From Lachnospiraceae bacterium (GTDB lineage: Bacteria; Bacillota; Clostridia; Lachnospirales; Lachnospiraceae), in assembly GCA_902363835.1 (NCBI GenBank), contig CABJBM010000003.1:235610-299609 (forward strand): 64,000 nucleotides of DNA. The letters run 5' to 3'. A model generated the notes under the pieces. That model saw nothing but the letters and a program-made list of their open reading frames with translations. It searched no databases and was not told where the DNA came from. Of the stretch, positions 16,665-25,027 are shown in pieces (position 1 is the first letter of the stretch; each line of letters begins with the position of its first letter). The translations under genes were made by a program, and so were the position numbers.

Positions 16665-17474
16665 ATGTTAATTAAAAAAGAGTACAAAAATATTCCAATT
16701 GACGATCTTGAGTCTATGTCCGATTACCAAAGACCCCTTGATATGAGTTTTATTGAAGAAAAAAGCAAATCAGGGAATTTTGATAAAGACGCGGTTGAGT
16801 GTCCTAAAATAAGTGTTAGGAATGATGGTACAAAAAAAATGGGAGACGGACAACACACTGTTGCTATAGTACGTCGGGTTGGTTGGAAGTCTATACGTTG
16901 TGAATTGAGATATGGATTAACAATTAAAGAAGAAAACGATTGGTTTACTCAGGAAAATACTAAGCGCAGACCACAAAGCAGTAAAAGAATATTAACAGCA
17001 CAAATTAATGGAACATATGAAAAAAATAAAGATGAACAAGATTTTTATGAGTGCCTTAAATCTTTGGGATATAAATTGAATATTTATGGTGAGGAACCCG
17101 GAAGTGATTTTAAAATCAATTGTTCCGCTTCTTTATTGTTATTATATAAAGATTATATTAAACAAGATAAAAAAAATGAATTCATAGAATGTATGGATAT
17201 ACATAAAACCTGTTTTAATGGAGATCCAACATCTTTACAATGGAATTTTATACGAGGTATGTTTGATTTTTATGAGATATACTCTGATTGTTTTGATAAA
17301 AGCAGATTTGTTTCCAAACTATCTGAATGGAAACCATCAGATATAAGAAAAGAAGCGGAAAAAGATACATATACAGAGAAGATGCCGACAAGATATGCTA
17401 GGTTTTTTGTTTCAAAATACAATGTAAGTCTTGCAAAGTCCAAAAGATTAAAAATGAGCAAACTTGAAGATTAG
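16665..17474 (+). CDS. second ParB-like protein (DUF6551-like)
   Basis: 269 aa. The N-terminal part (IPIDDLESMSDYQRPLDMSF, then DGTKKMGDGQHTVAIVRR) has the strand-strand-GxGQHT arrangement of the ParB/Srx-like DUF6551 group. The C-terminal half is helical. Starts ATG 16665 with GGAGG just upstream, overlapping the end of the previous gene region. It probably works with its neighbour; the exact role is unknown. Confidence 0.7.
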   Translation: MLIKKEYKNIPIDDLESMSDYQRPLDMSFIEEKSKSGNFDKDAVECPKISVRNDGTKKMGDGQHTVAIVRRVGWKSIRCELRYGLTIKEENDWFTQENTKRRPQSSKRILTAQINGTYEKNKDEQDFYECLKSLGYKLNIYGEEPGSDFKINCSASLLLLYKDYIKQDKKNEFIECMDIHKTCFNGDPTSLQWNFIRGMFDFYEIYSDCFDKSRFVSKLSEWKPSDIRKEAEKDTYTEKMPTRYARFFVSKYNVSLAKSKRLKMSKLED

Positions 17475-17489
17475 GTGAGGTGACACGTC

Positions 17490-18269
17490 TTGCCTAACTA
17501 TGTAAAGATACCAAGAGAAATAATATACAACAAAGACTTATCAGATAAACGTGCGATTATCTTTTCATATTTATGCGCAAGGCGATCTTTAGATGACACG
17601 GTGGCGTTCAGTATTACTGAATTATGCCACTGGTCATATCTAAAACCTAATTATAGAGATGGAAAGATTAATCAGAAATATTACGAAGTTTTAGAAGCAC
17701 TCTCTTATTCCGGCTATTTCGTCAATTTCCCAGACTTTGAAAAACTGAAAATTGAGAAAAAGAATTCAAATGAGTATCAGTTAATCAAAATTGATATTTC
17801 TAAGTTTGATGTGCCTGAAAAATTCGGAATCATATATTTTGATGAATTGGACAAGATTTTAGATTTCAAAAGAGAATTAAAAGACAGTGATATTGATTTA
17901 GCTAGAATGTCATCGTCATACATCTTACTACTACTCTCCTACTTACGAGTAAATATGAATCGCAACGAAGATAAGCCTTTATGCTGCTATCGTCACTACA
18001 AGAAAATATCAGATGATATCGGACTGTCTGAGCGGTATATAGGAAGAATTATAGAAATATTAGAAGTCTTGAAAATTATAAAGTGTGTGGAAGTAAAGAG
18101 AAGTAGATACGAGAAAGACGATGGAAGTTATGGGTTTATTACTGGCCCTAAAATATTCACGGATTACAGACGTTTTGTCAAAGATGAAAATGGAAATATA
18201 AGGCTAGATGAGAAATACGACCACATGTTAGAAATAACAAAGCAGTTAGAGATATTAAACGGAGTGTAA
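17490..18269 (+). CDS. winged-helix replication initiator-like protein
   Basis: 259 aa, TTG start (MPNYVKIPREIIYNKDLSDK) behind GAGGTGAC. It opens like phage and plasmid Rep proteins (IPREIIYNKDLSDKRAIIFS, then SITELCHWSYLKP) and has a second helix-turn-helix (KKISDDIGLSERYIGRIIEI). No helicase or polymerase motif. Together with the upstream iterons it is the best candidate initiator. An alternative is a general phage HTH replication protein. Confidence 0.65.
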   Translation: MPNYVKIPREIIYNKDLSDKRAIIFSYLCARRSLDDTVAFSITELCHWSYLKPNYRDGKINQKYYEVLEALSYSGYFVNFPDFEKLKIEKKNSNEYQLIKIDISKFDVPEKFGIIYFDELDKILDFKRELKDSDIDLARMSSSYILLLLSYLRVNMNRNEDKPLCCYRHYKKISDDIGLSERYIGRIIEILEVLKIIKCVEVKRSRYEKDDGSYGFITGPKIFTDYRRFVKDENGNIRLDEKYDHMLEITKQLEILNGV

Positions 18270-18326
18270 GGTAACAGAAAAAATCGTAACCAAACAATCA
18301 GTGGCTCACCAGAAAGGCGGTCAATG

Positions 18327-18416
18327 ATGCAAGAAATAATAACAAAAATTGAATATGAGAAGGAGAATTACAAATTACATGACAGGAACAAATACATACT
18401 CAAACAGAAAACATAG
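18327..18416 (+). CDS. hypothetical mini-protein (29 aa)
   Basis: AAAGGCGG lies 6-8 bases before the ATG pair at 18324/18327. The peptide MQEIITKIEYEKENYKLHDR… is a charged helix. It overlaps the next gene in another frame, suggesting translational coupling. Function unknown. Confidence 0.4.
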   Translation: MQEIITKIEYEKENYKLHDRNKYILKQKT

Positions 18417-18564
18417 AACATATGGAGGTGCTATCAATGTAGAAAGTTTCAATACAGAATATCGTGGTTTTTCAACTATGGGCGATATTACTGGACAGAT
18501 TTTATCAGATATGAAATTTGACGAGCAATGCAGAAAGAATTGTGAAAGAAGGGATAGTAAATGA
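18379..18564 (+). CDS. hypothetical protein (61 aa)
   Basis: Start MTGTNTYSNRKHRTYGGA at 18379 follows AAGGAG with a rather long 13-base spacer; in-frame ATGs at 18349 and 18355 are alternatives. Rich in Gly/Thr/Asn with a Cys-containing acidic C-terminus. Overlaps the next gene by 4 bases. Function unknown. Confidence 0.5.
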   Translation: MTGTNTYSNRKHRTYGGAINVESFNTEYRGFSTMGDITGQILSDMKFDEQCRKNCERRDSK

Positions 18565-18917
18565 AAATGAGCAATGAATATATCGAAGATGAAGAATTGT
18601 TAGAAATAAAATCACCAACTTCAGTTCCTATTTATGAGCAGGAAGTATATATCAATATGATGAGGGACGAGAAAACCGCAACTATTTATACGTCAGACAG
18701 CACCTACATAACAAAACTAGACAAACTATGTAATTCAAGTCCTGATATGTATTCAGTTATTGAGGAAACAAAGTGCGGAAAAACGTATTTACTACAAGAT
18801 AAGACATTAATCAGTTTCCGGGCAAAGAAGAAAGAATTATCAGATGAGCAGAGACAAGCAGCTGGCGACCGTATGAGAAAATATCAGGCGAATAAATCAG
18901 CCCAGAATGAATTTTAA
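18561..18917 (+). CDS. conserved phage protein of unknown function (118 aa)
   Basis: The pattern TIYTSDSTYITKLDKLCNSS, then YLLQDKTLISFRAKKKELSD and QRQAAGDRMRKYQ, matches a small protein common in clostridial phages and elements (recognised from memory, function unknown). Starts MKMSNEYIEDEEL, coupled to the upstream gene by a 4-base overlap. Confidence 0.65.
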   Translation: MKMSNEYIEDEELLEIKSPTSVPIYEQEVYINMMRDEKTATIYTSDSTYITKLDKLCNSSPDMYSVIEETKCGKTYLLQDKTLISFRAKKKELSDEQRQAAGDRMRKYQANKSAQNEF

Positions 18918-19041
18918 GCTTGAAATTTCAATAACCACCATTGTACAGAAAATTCTACTGCCATTGGTGGAGAAATACTTACCTAATAAACATGTATTAA
19001 ATTTTCAATATTAATCAAGGAATAGAAAGGAAGACAAAAAT

Positions 19042-19386
19042 ATGCTTAGATACGAAACAGAGGCTAATGTAATAGTTTCAATTGATTTACAGAATGGTTA
19101 TTCAGTTATTGCTATAGCGAGGTGGGACAACGAAAAGAAGAAATACTACACTACTCTCCGACTGCGCGAAAATACTGTTGAGAAATGGGATTTAATCGAG
19201 GATAAGGTAAATATCGAAATGGAGTCGGACATGAAATCCATCAAACGCGATATGGCTCAGTGTGTGACAGATCTTCTTACTGATGGATTCTTCAAGAAAT
19301 ACATAGAGCGATATGAGTACGAGCTGAAATGTTTTGATAGGGGCTTTGAGATTATAGAGAAAGAGAGGAAGAAAGCAAATGATTAA
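19042..19386 (+). CDS. hypothetical phage protein (114 aa)
   Basis: Starts MLRYETEANVIVSIDLQN behind GAAAGGAAGACAAAA. Beta-rich N-terminal half (YSVIAIARWDNEKKKYYTTL) and helical, charged C-terminus. Similar proteins are frequent in clostridial phages. It overlaps the next gene by 8 bases. Function unknown. Confidence 0.65.
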   Translation: MLRYETEANVIVSIDLQNGYSVIAIARWDNEKKKYYTTLRLRENTVEKWDLIEDKVNIEMESDMKSIKRDMAQCVTDLLTDGFFKKYIERYEYELKCFDRGFEIIEKERKKAND

Positions 19387-19666
19387 GACATTGGCTAGAA
19401 TCGCAAAGAGATCGTTTGGTGTATATGAGCCTGGACACGAGTATTGGGTTAAGTTAAGTGACATACATATTACTCCTCAATTCAGAAAGTCCCGGATTAA
19501 TCCTGATAAATACAAGAGGAAATGGCAATTTTATTGTCGTAATGGATATTGTGAGAGCAGGATTGTATTAAATAAGGATTTTGTGCTCTTGGATGGATAC
19601 AGTTCATACAAGATACATCGGGCAGCCGAGGGTAAAGATTGTAAAGTTATGGTGTGGTTTGTTTAG
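19379..19666 (+). CDS. minimal ParB-like domain protein (95 aa)
   Basis: After a basic N-terminal helix, the sequence VKLSDIHITPQFRKSRINPD, then LNKDFVLLDGYSSYKIHRAA and a closing VMVWFV strand follows the ParB/Srx-like fold (strand, helix, LxDGYxSY signature). No HTH is attached. It is the third ParB-like protein in this window. Substrate unknown. Confidence 0.6.
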   Translation: MIKTLARIAKRSFGVYEPGHEYWVKLSDIHITPQFRKSRINPDKYKRKWQFYCRNGYCESRIVLNKDFVLLDGYSSYKIHRAAEGKDCKVMVWFV

Positions 19667-19705
19667 TGCGGAGAAACACGACGGGAGGATATAGATATTT
19701 TAGAC

Positions 19706-22435
19706 GTGCAAATTAACATGTATTCTGTTGATACAGGACATTTTTATAGTAATCATGAAAAATATCTTCATGACATGAATTGCAAATATCGCAGAGAACG
19801 CAATTACATAAACAACAAACTTCCTGAATTAGAAAAGTTGTTGAAAGAATATGGATATTCTAAAGAAGACATTTCATTGTTTCGGTTAGATAAATCAGAT
19901 GAAGTTGATGTTGAGATATTATCGGAACATATAGATACTGTTCAGGAATATATAAAATGGAATAATCTTATAAGACATAAGAGGGATAAGGCGAAAGAGT
20001 CTAAAGACAAATTACTTACTCTTTTAGCAAATAAGGTAAATCAAAACGAGATAACAAACGGAAAAGATCATGTACGAGAAATAAGGAAAGAAAGTTTAAC
20101 AGACAACAACGTAATTTCTGTTTTTGATTCTGCCCTTACCAGGACGATTGGAATAAAACAAGATAAACTTACAGATGCATTGATGGTTGTACAAGTATAT
20201 TATTTTGATGTTTTTAAAGATATCTCGTTTTATGGGTTTACATATAAAGGTGAAAAATATAAGTATTTCACTTCATCTGCCGGGCAGATTCGTAAGAAAA
20301 AGGCGGTTTTTATAAAAGAATCTGTCTGGAACCGCATTGAAAAAACTGTAATGTGTGGCTTGACTATTGATCAAATCAATTCGAAGGGTGGGAATAATGT
20401 AAACAAGCATCTTGCCTATATGGCACTTACCAATTCTGCCACCGACTTATGGGGGGATTTTGACATTGAAAAATCAATAGTAATCGATGACTTTGAAACG
20501 AATGTATATGGTACTTTTGATTTCATAGACGAATCAGATTATTCTATCACTAGAAAAACTGATTATGTTCCAATTCCTCACACGGACGGAGCCGGTATGA
20601 TGTTACCCAGTGTAAGCCAAAAGAATTTTATGTTCCGCGCTCCATGGATTAAAGGGTTACTAGGAGTATTTGATTTTAGGAGATTTGTTGAGGTCAACCA
20701 CTGCTCTCCTATTATTAAAGATATTTATGGAAAAGAACATGATATTACCAAAGAAGATATAAAGGTAATCTTTACAAAAAGTCAGTTCAAAATGTACAAA
20801 TACTATGAGTCATGGGATGAGTATAAGAGTTTTTATAAAAAATATAATTGTACTGCCGGTATTTGTAATGTTGAAGAAGATAAAGTTAAGAATGCAAAAA
20901 TTAATTATCAAATGCTTCAAACTCTTACGAATATTACCGATCCCGAAATAGATATGCTAACGGAAAAGTCTGTTGAAAAGATAGAGAATGTATGTACGTC
21001 AAAAGATACAATGATGAACATTCTAGGAGTTACTCCATATAACACCAAAATGACTCCTTTTCAAAAAGCCATTAAAATATATCCTTCACTTTTATCAGAT
21101 ACATATGCGAAAGATGTAATTCGTGAGGTTAAAGATAGTCTTTTAAAAAAATATCGTAGCGGAAAGCTTGAAGTGATTGGCAAATATACATTCTTACTTC
21201 CGGATTTTTATGCGGCTTGTGAGTATTGGTTTGGTGGAATAGAAAATCCAAATGGATTATTAAGTGATAAGGAAGTTTTTTGTAATCTGTTCAAAAAAAG
21301 CGATAAGCTGGATTGCCTAAGAAGTCCACATCTATATAAAGAACATGCTATAAGGTTTAATGTGGCAAGTGATGGATATGGAGATCGGGTATCAAAAATT
21401 AAAGAATGGTTTACTACTAACGCCGTTTATACTAGTGTTCACGATTTGATAAGCAAAATTCTTCAGTTTGATGTTGACGGGGATAAGAGTCTAGTTGTAG
21501 CGGAGCCTAATTTTGTGAGAATCGCAGAAAGAAATATGAACGGGGTTGTTCCGCTCTATTACAATATGAGAAAAGCTGATCCTACATTGCTTAACAATAA
21601 GACAATTTATGCAGGATTAAATGCTGCATTTACTCACGGGAATATCGGAATCTATAGTAACGACATTTCGAAAATATGGAATAATGATGTATTTATAGCG
21701 GGAAATGAGGAAGAACAGAAGGAAGCCATCGACACCGTAAAACTTCTTTGTATGGAAAACAATTTCTGTATTGACAGTGCCAAGACGTTATATATGCCTG
21801 AAAGGCCAGATTGGTTCAAGCCCGTTGTTTCAAAATATACCAAAAAGAAACTACCCGCATTTTTTAAATATGCCAAGGATAAAGAAAAGGAACAGGTCGA
21901 AAAACGAAATCAGAGTTTTGTCAATAAAATCTTCGACAGAATTCCCAATAAGTCAATCAACACAAAAGGTTTAAATCTTGGAACCATAGATTATCGCTTG
22001 CTAATGGGGAATGTAAATACAGTCTGTAGTGAAGAGGTTAACAATCTATATGACGAATTAAATAGGAAATATCGCTATATGATAAATATGAAGGACGAGT
22101 ATGTTGATAATCTGAGGTATGTGGCATGTGAGATCAGAGAAAGATTTAATGAATCTGGATATTCGGAGAATACCATAGCAGATATGTTGGTGGAATATTT
22201 ATATGGACACGAAAAACGATACAAACAATTGCTATGGTTCTGCTATGGGCAGAATATTGTAAATAATTTAGAGAAAAATATTCAGATTAAAAAAACTAAA
22301 TTTATTCAATGTATTGATTGTGGAGAATGGGTTGAAGTGCCTGTCGAGTCCAAGGGTGAACGGTGTGAGTCTTGTCAAAAATATTATAGAAATGCTTACC
22401 AAAAGGAATTAATGAGAAAAAGAAGAAAATGTTAG
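19706..22435 (+). CDS. YonO-like single-chain DNA-dependent RNA polymerase (QDE-1/RdRP-like double-psi beta-barrel)
   Basis: 909 aa, close in length to YonO of phage SPbeta. The catalytic DxDGD motif is present as DVDGD (589-593) in FDVDGDKSLVVAEPN. The first barrel shows HTDGAGMM (D294-G295), then FMFRAPWIKGLLGVFDF with K316 at the expected catalytic-lysine position. LRSPHLYKEHAIR and NAAFTHGNIGIYSNDISKIW are further family blocks known from eukaryotic-type RdRPs. A Cys4 zinc ribbon (C869, C872, C887, C890) ends the protein. By analogy with YonO it transcribes phage late genes. GTG 19706 is 17 bases from GGGAGG; ATT 19697 lies 8 bases from it and is the better-placed start. Confidence 0.85.
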   Translation: MQINMYSVDTGHFYSNHEKYLHDMNCKYRRERNYINNKLPELEKLLKEYGYSKEDISLFRLDKSDEVDVEILSEHIDTVQEYIKWNNLIRHKRDKAKESKDKLLTLLANKVNQNEITNGKDHVREIRKESLTDNNVISVFDSALTRTIGIKQDKLTDALMVVQVYYFDVFKDISFYGFTYKGEKYKYFTSSAGQIRKKKAVFIKESVWNRIEKTVMCGLTIDQINSKGGNNVNKHLAYMALTNSATDLWGDFDIEKSIVIDDFETNVYGTFDFIDESDYSITRKTDYVPIPHTDGAGMMLPSVSQKNFMFRAPWIKGLLGVFDFRRFVEVNHCSPIIKDIYGKEHDITKEDIKVIFTKSQFKMYKYYESWDEYKSFYKKYNCTAGICNVEEDKVKNAKINYQMLQTLTNITDPEIDMLTEKSVEKIENVCTSKDTMMNILGVTPYNTKMTPFQKAIKIYPSLLSDTYAKDVIREVKDSLLKKYRSGKLEVIGKYTFLLPDFYAACEYWFGGIENPNGLLSDKEVFCNLFKKSDKLDCLRSPHLYKEHAIRFNVASDGYGDRVSKIKEWFTTNAVYTSVHDLISKILQFDVDGDKSLVVAEPNFVRIAERNMNGVVPLYYNMRKADPTLLNNKTIYAGLNAAFTHGNIGIYSNDISKIWNNDVFIAGNEEEQKEAIDTVKLLCMENNFCIDSAKTLYMPERPDWFKPVVSKYTKKKLPAFFKYAKDKEKEQVEKRNQSFVNKIFDRIPNKSINTKGLNLGTIDYRLLMGNVNTVCSEEVNNLYDELNRKYRYMINMKDEYVDNLRYVACEIRERFNESGYSENTIADMLVEYLYGHEKRYKQLLWFCYGQNIVNNLEKNIQIKKTKFIQCIDCGEWVEVPVESKGERCESCQKYYRNAYQKELMRKRRKC

Positions 22436-22465
22436 CTGATGTGAAAGCGAGTAAAGTAACCCATG

Positions 22466-22507
22466 TTATATGGACTATTTTAAACAATCAAAAATAAAAT
22501 AGTCCAT
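22466..22507 (+). terminator. hairpin after the RNA polymerase gene
   Basis: TGGACTATTTT and AAAATAGTCCA form a perfect 11-bp stem with a 14-nt A-rich loop, 30 bases after the stop codon. There is no T run, so it may instead be an RNA-processing or stability hairpin. Confidence 0.5.
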
Positions 22508-22587
22508 TAGTAATGGACTGCAAAATGTGTGTATATGGAGAACACATATCGCACAAATAACTTAATCAACTTAAAGGAGATTATACA

Positions 22588-22683
22588 ATGTTATTAATTA
22601 CAAATCAAGATATGTTATCGAAAAATCGAATTCGTTCAGATGGGAGGATAATATTTGTTAGTTACACAAGAAGATATTATTAA
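22588..22683 (+). CDS. possible mini-protein (31 aa)
   Basis: AAAGGAGATTATACA precedes ATG 22588 and opens MLLITNQDMLSKNRIRSDGR, ending inside the next gene at 22683. It overlaps that gene's start by 29 bases in another frame, so it may be a leader for translational coupling. Function unknown. Confidence 0.4.
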   Translation: MLLITNQDMLSKNRIRSDGRIIFVSYTRRYY

Positions 22684-22957
22684 GCAGATTGCTAAGAGAG
22701 AAGATATAAAAGTATCAACAGTCCGGAATATATTTAAGACGGCAGAGAATATTATTTTTGATTACTTATCTTCTACAACTCCTACTGAGAAAATGATCGT
22801 TAAAGTTTTAGATGGATTAAGCCTTGAATGTAGTTATATTCCAGAAAGAGAAATTCATACATATGACGATATCAAGTGTGAATCAAAAATATGGACAAAA
22901 CCAAAAATTACCAGATACTACAACAGAAAATTAAATGGTTATTTTGATGAAGATTAA
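22655..22957 (+). CDS. divergent HU/IHF-like DNA-binding protein (100 aa)
   Basis: TTG start, 8 bases after GGGAGG. The N-terminus (LVTQEDIIKQIAKREDIKVS, then VRNIFKTAENIIFDYLSS) resembles the helical dimerisation half of HU. Next come a short beta arm region (MIVKVLDGLSLECSYIP) and a KITRYYNRKLNGYF end similar to HU-fold phage proteins. Likely a nucleoid-type or regulatory DNA-binding protein. Confidence 0.6.
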   Translation: MLVTQEDIIKQIAKREDIKVSTVRNIFKTAENIIFDYLSSTTPTEKMIVKVLDGLSLECSYIPEREIHTYDDIKCESKIWTKPKITRYYNRKLNGYFDED

Positions 22958-23036
22958 CTCATCTTTTACATTCAAAACAGAGAATACATAATTGTAACAA
23001 ATAAAAATAATTGAGAATAAAAGGAGCGAATTTAAT

Positions 23037-23669
23037 ATGAGAGAAATCAGTATTACAGAAGCACTTAACGAATTAAAATTATACGATTCAAAAATCACAA
23101 AAGCTATTACCAATGCTTCATTTGTAGGTGGGGCTAAAAAGTCGTCTGATAAAATCGGAGTGGTTTCTAAAGATACATTTATTGACAGAGCGAAGTCTAC
23201 ATATCAATCTTCCATTGATTTGATTACAAACAGAAATTCTTTAAAGTCTGCAATTGTAAAATCTAATGCTATTACAGAAGTTCAGGTAGACAATAAAGTC
23301 ATGACAGTTGCGGAGGCTATTGAACGTAAAAACTCTATTGAGTATGAAGAAACTCTTCTATCTGAAATGAAAAGGCAGTATGCAAATGCCAGTGAATTAG
23401 TAAATAAGGAAAATAAGAAAGTTGACAATAAGGTTGATGAACTGCTTGCTACCCTGATTGGTAAGGACTCCGATAAGAAAATCAGTAAGGAAGATCAGGA
23501 AGCTATCGAAAAACCATACCGAGATAAAAACGAGTTTGAGCTTATTGACCCAATTGAAATTTACGACAAAATTGTTAAGCTTGAAGAGGAAATTGATAAT
23601 TTCAAAAGCCAGGTAGATACTCAGCTTGTCATTTCGAATGCTATTACAAAAATTGAGATTGATTTTTAA
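23037..23669 (+). CDS. helical phage protein, possibly DIP1984/septicolysin-like (210 aa)
   Basis: Starts MREISITEALNELKLYDSKI behind AAAGGAGCGAATTTAAT. Almost all-helical, with RNSLKSAIVKSNAITEV and a MTVAEAIERKNSIEYEETLL segment reminiscent of the DIP1984 family. That family assignment is tentative. Acidic C-terminus with a coiled-coil (KIVKLEEEIDNFKSQV). Function unknown. Confidence 0.6.
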   Translation: MREISITEALNELKLYDSKITKAITNASFVGGAKKSSDKIGVVSKDTFIDRAKSTYQSSIDLITNRNSLKSAIVKSNAITEVQVDNKVMTVAEAIERKNSIEYEETLLSEMKRQYANASELVNKENKKVDNKVDELLATLIGKDSDKKISKEDQEAIEKPYRDKNEFELIDPIEIYDKIVKLEEEIDNFKSQVDTQLVISNAITKIEIDF

Positions 23670-24113
23670 GCCATAAATAATTTGTAGTTATTACGAAAAC
23701 CTAAAACTTACACCCCGTCACCTATGCGGGTATCTACGGATAATCATAGGTAAAATAAAATCAAGAACAATTCTTAATAGAATAATTTGAATTTATCAAA
23801 TATTGATGAATGGCAAATACATTATTGACGATAGATGTATTTACTAATACATATGATGGTAAAAGCTCAAAATTCAATATTCAGAATTTAAAGATTATAT
23901 TTTAAAACTCTTTATTTATAAAGTTTAAAGCGTAATTACTAAAATTCGATAAAACCCTTGGTTAAGTTTTATTCGTGTCGTGTAATTGACGATTAGGTTT
24001 GTACAAGGCTGTAATAGCTACAAAATATAAGTTATACAAATAAGAATAATCATATCTTATTTCAAGCCGATGGCATCATTACCGTTCTGGTGGTGTTGTC
24101 ATTGGTATTTTAT
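23670..24113. other. non-coding gap upstream of tRNA-Asn
   Basis: About 440 bases without a credible gene. ACCTATG and CATAGGT (about 23719-23750) form a long-loop hairpin. Otherwise AT-rich. It may carry the tRNA promoter or a structured RNA; nothing more is supported. Confidence 0.35.
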
Positions 24114-24186
24114 TGACCAATAGCTCAGTTGGTAGAGCGTTTGCCTGTTAAGCAAAATGTCGTAGGTTCAAGCCCTACTTGGTCAG
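24114..24186 (+). tRNA. tRNA-Asn(GUU)
   Basis: The acceptor TGACCAA/TTGGTCA pairs perfectly. D-arm GCTC…GAGC, anticodon stem TTTGC/GCAAA with loop CTGTTAA (anticodon GTT), T-arm GTAGG-TTCAAGC-CCTAC. Discriminator G at 24186; no encoded CCA follows. Confidence 0.93.
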
Positions 24187-24230
24187 TTACCGTATTAACG
24201 GAATACAAAAACAGAAAGAAGTGAAACAAA

Positions 24231-24431
24231 ATTAAAGAGATTTCTAAAGGCAAGTTTAAGCAGTTGATTAAAGACGGTGTGATTAAGGAAAAGCATATGT
24301 ATGGTAATATACCAGAGTCCGGTAAGTTTTCATCTGGATATTTTACAGTATCCGATAAACATATCGGTGTTGTAAAAACCAAGCACCATATCTACATTGA
24401 GGACAGTTATGTAACCAAATACGGTTATTAA
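24231..24431 (+). CDS. hypothetical small protein (66 aa) with apparent AUU start
   Basis: The frame reads (I)KEISKGKFKQLIKDGVIKEK… and ends VTKYGY. An in-frame TGA stands three codons before ATT 24231, and no ATG/GTG/TTG fits the N-terminus seen in related small phage proteins, which typically begin MKEISK (from memory). AAGAAGTG lies 7 bases upstream. TTG 24261 is a shorter alternative. Function unknown; beta-rich C-terminal half. Confidence 0.6.
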   Translation: MKEISKGKFKQLIKDGVIKEKHMYGNIPESGKFSSGYFTVSDKHIGVVKTKHHIYIEDSYVTKYGY

Positions 24432-24436
24432 CGCCT

Positions 24437-24739
24437 ATGAAAAATAGGATAGTCTATAAGGGATTTTATATTGATAAAACCGCAACAGGATATCGTATAT
24501 GTCGGCAAGATGACACGAAGAAGCACACTCATCTGAAGAATCTCTCGCCATCATATAAGTTAATTGACAATGTAATGGCCAGAATAATACCAAGAAGATG
24601 TTCTTGCTATTATTTGGAATCACATTGCAGGTTAAGTGACGATGAGACTTATATTCGTAAAATCAAAGAGTATATAGAAGTAAAGCAGAATAAGGGCAAG
24701 AAACAAGATTATTACAATCCTCACAAAAAGAAGTTTTGA
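24437..24739 (+). CDS. hypothetical basic protein (100 aa)
   Basis: Starts MKNRIVYKGFYIDKTATGYR five bases after the preceding stop. Rich in Lys/Arg and containing a CSCYYLESHC cluster, so nucleic-acid or metal binding is possible. No family recognised. Confidence 0.6.
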   Translation: MKNRIVYKGFYIDKTATGYRICRQDDTKKHTHLKNLSPSYKLIDNVMARIIPRRCSCYYLESHCRLSDDETYIRKIKEYIEVKQNKGKKQDYYNPHKKKF

Positions 24740-24785
24740 GGATTATTTTTATGCGAAAATTTAAGAATGAAAGGAAGATTTCTTT

Positions 24786-25010
24786 ATGATTAAAATATCT
24801 GAAAGTGCAGAGAGGATTACTCCTGCAAAGAAAAATATACAGGTAAATGATGTTTATGTAAAAGATTTGAGGTTTGTTGATGAAACTGGAGACATCACTC
24901 AGCAGGTAATTGACGCAATGCCAGATGGAATTGATAAAATAAGTTTTAAAATCACGATTGAGCTACCGGCGGAAGTTGAAGAAGTTGATCTGTCCGATGA
25001 TGAAGAATAA
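24786..25010 (+). CDS. hypothetical acidic protein (74 aa)
   Basis: Starts MIKISESAERITPAKKNIQV behind GAAAGGAAG. A beta-strand-rich protein ending in a strongly acidic tail (VEEVDLSDDEE). Precedes the metallophosphoesterase gene by 17 bases and is likely co-translated. Function unknown. Confidence 0.6.
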   Translation: MIKISESAERITPAKKNIQVNDVYVKDLRFVDETGDITQQVIDAMPDGIDKISFKITIELPAEVEEVDLSDDEE

Positions 25011-25027
25011 GAAGGGTGGGCTGACAT

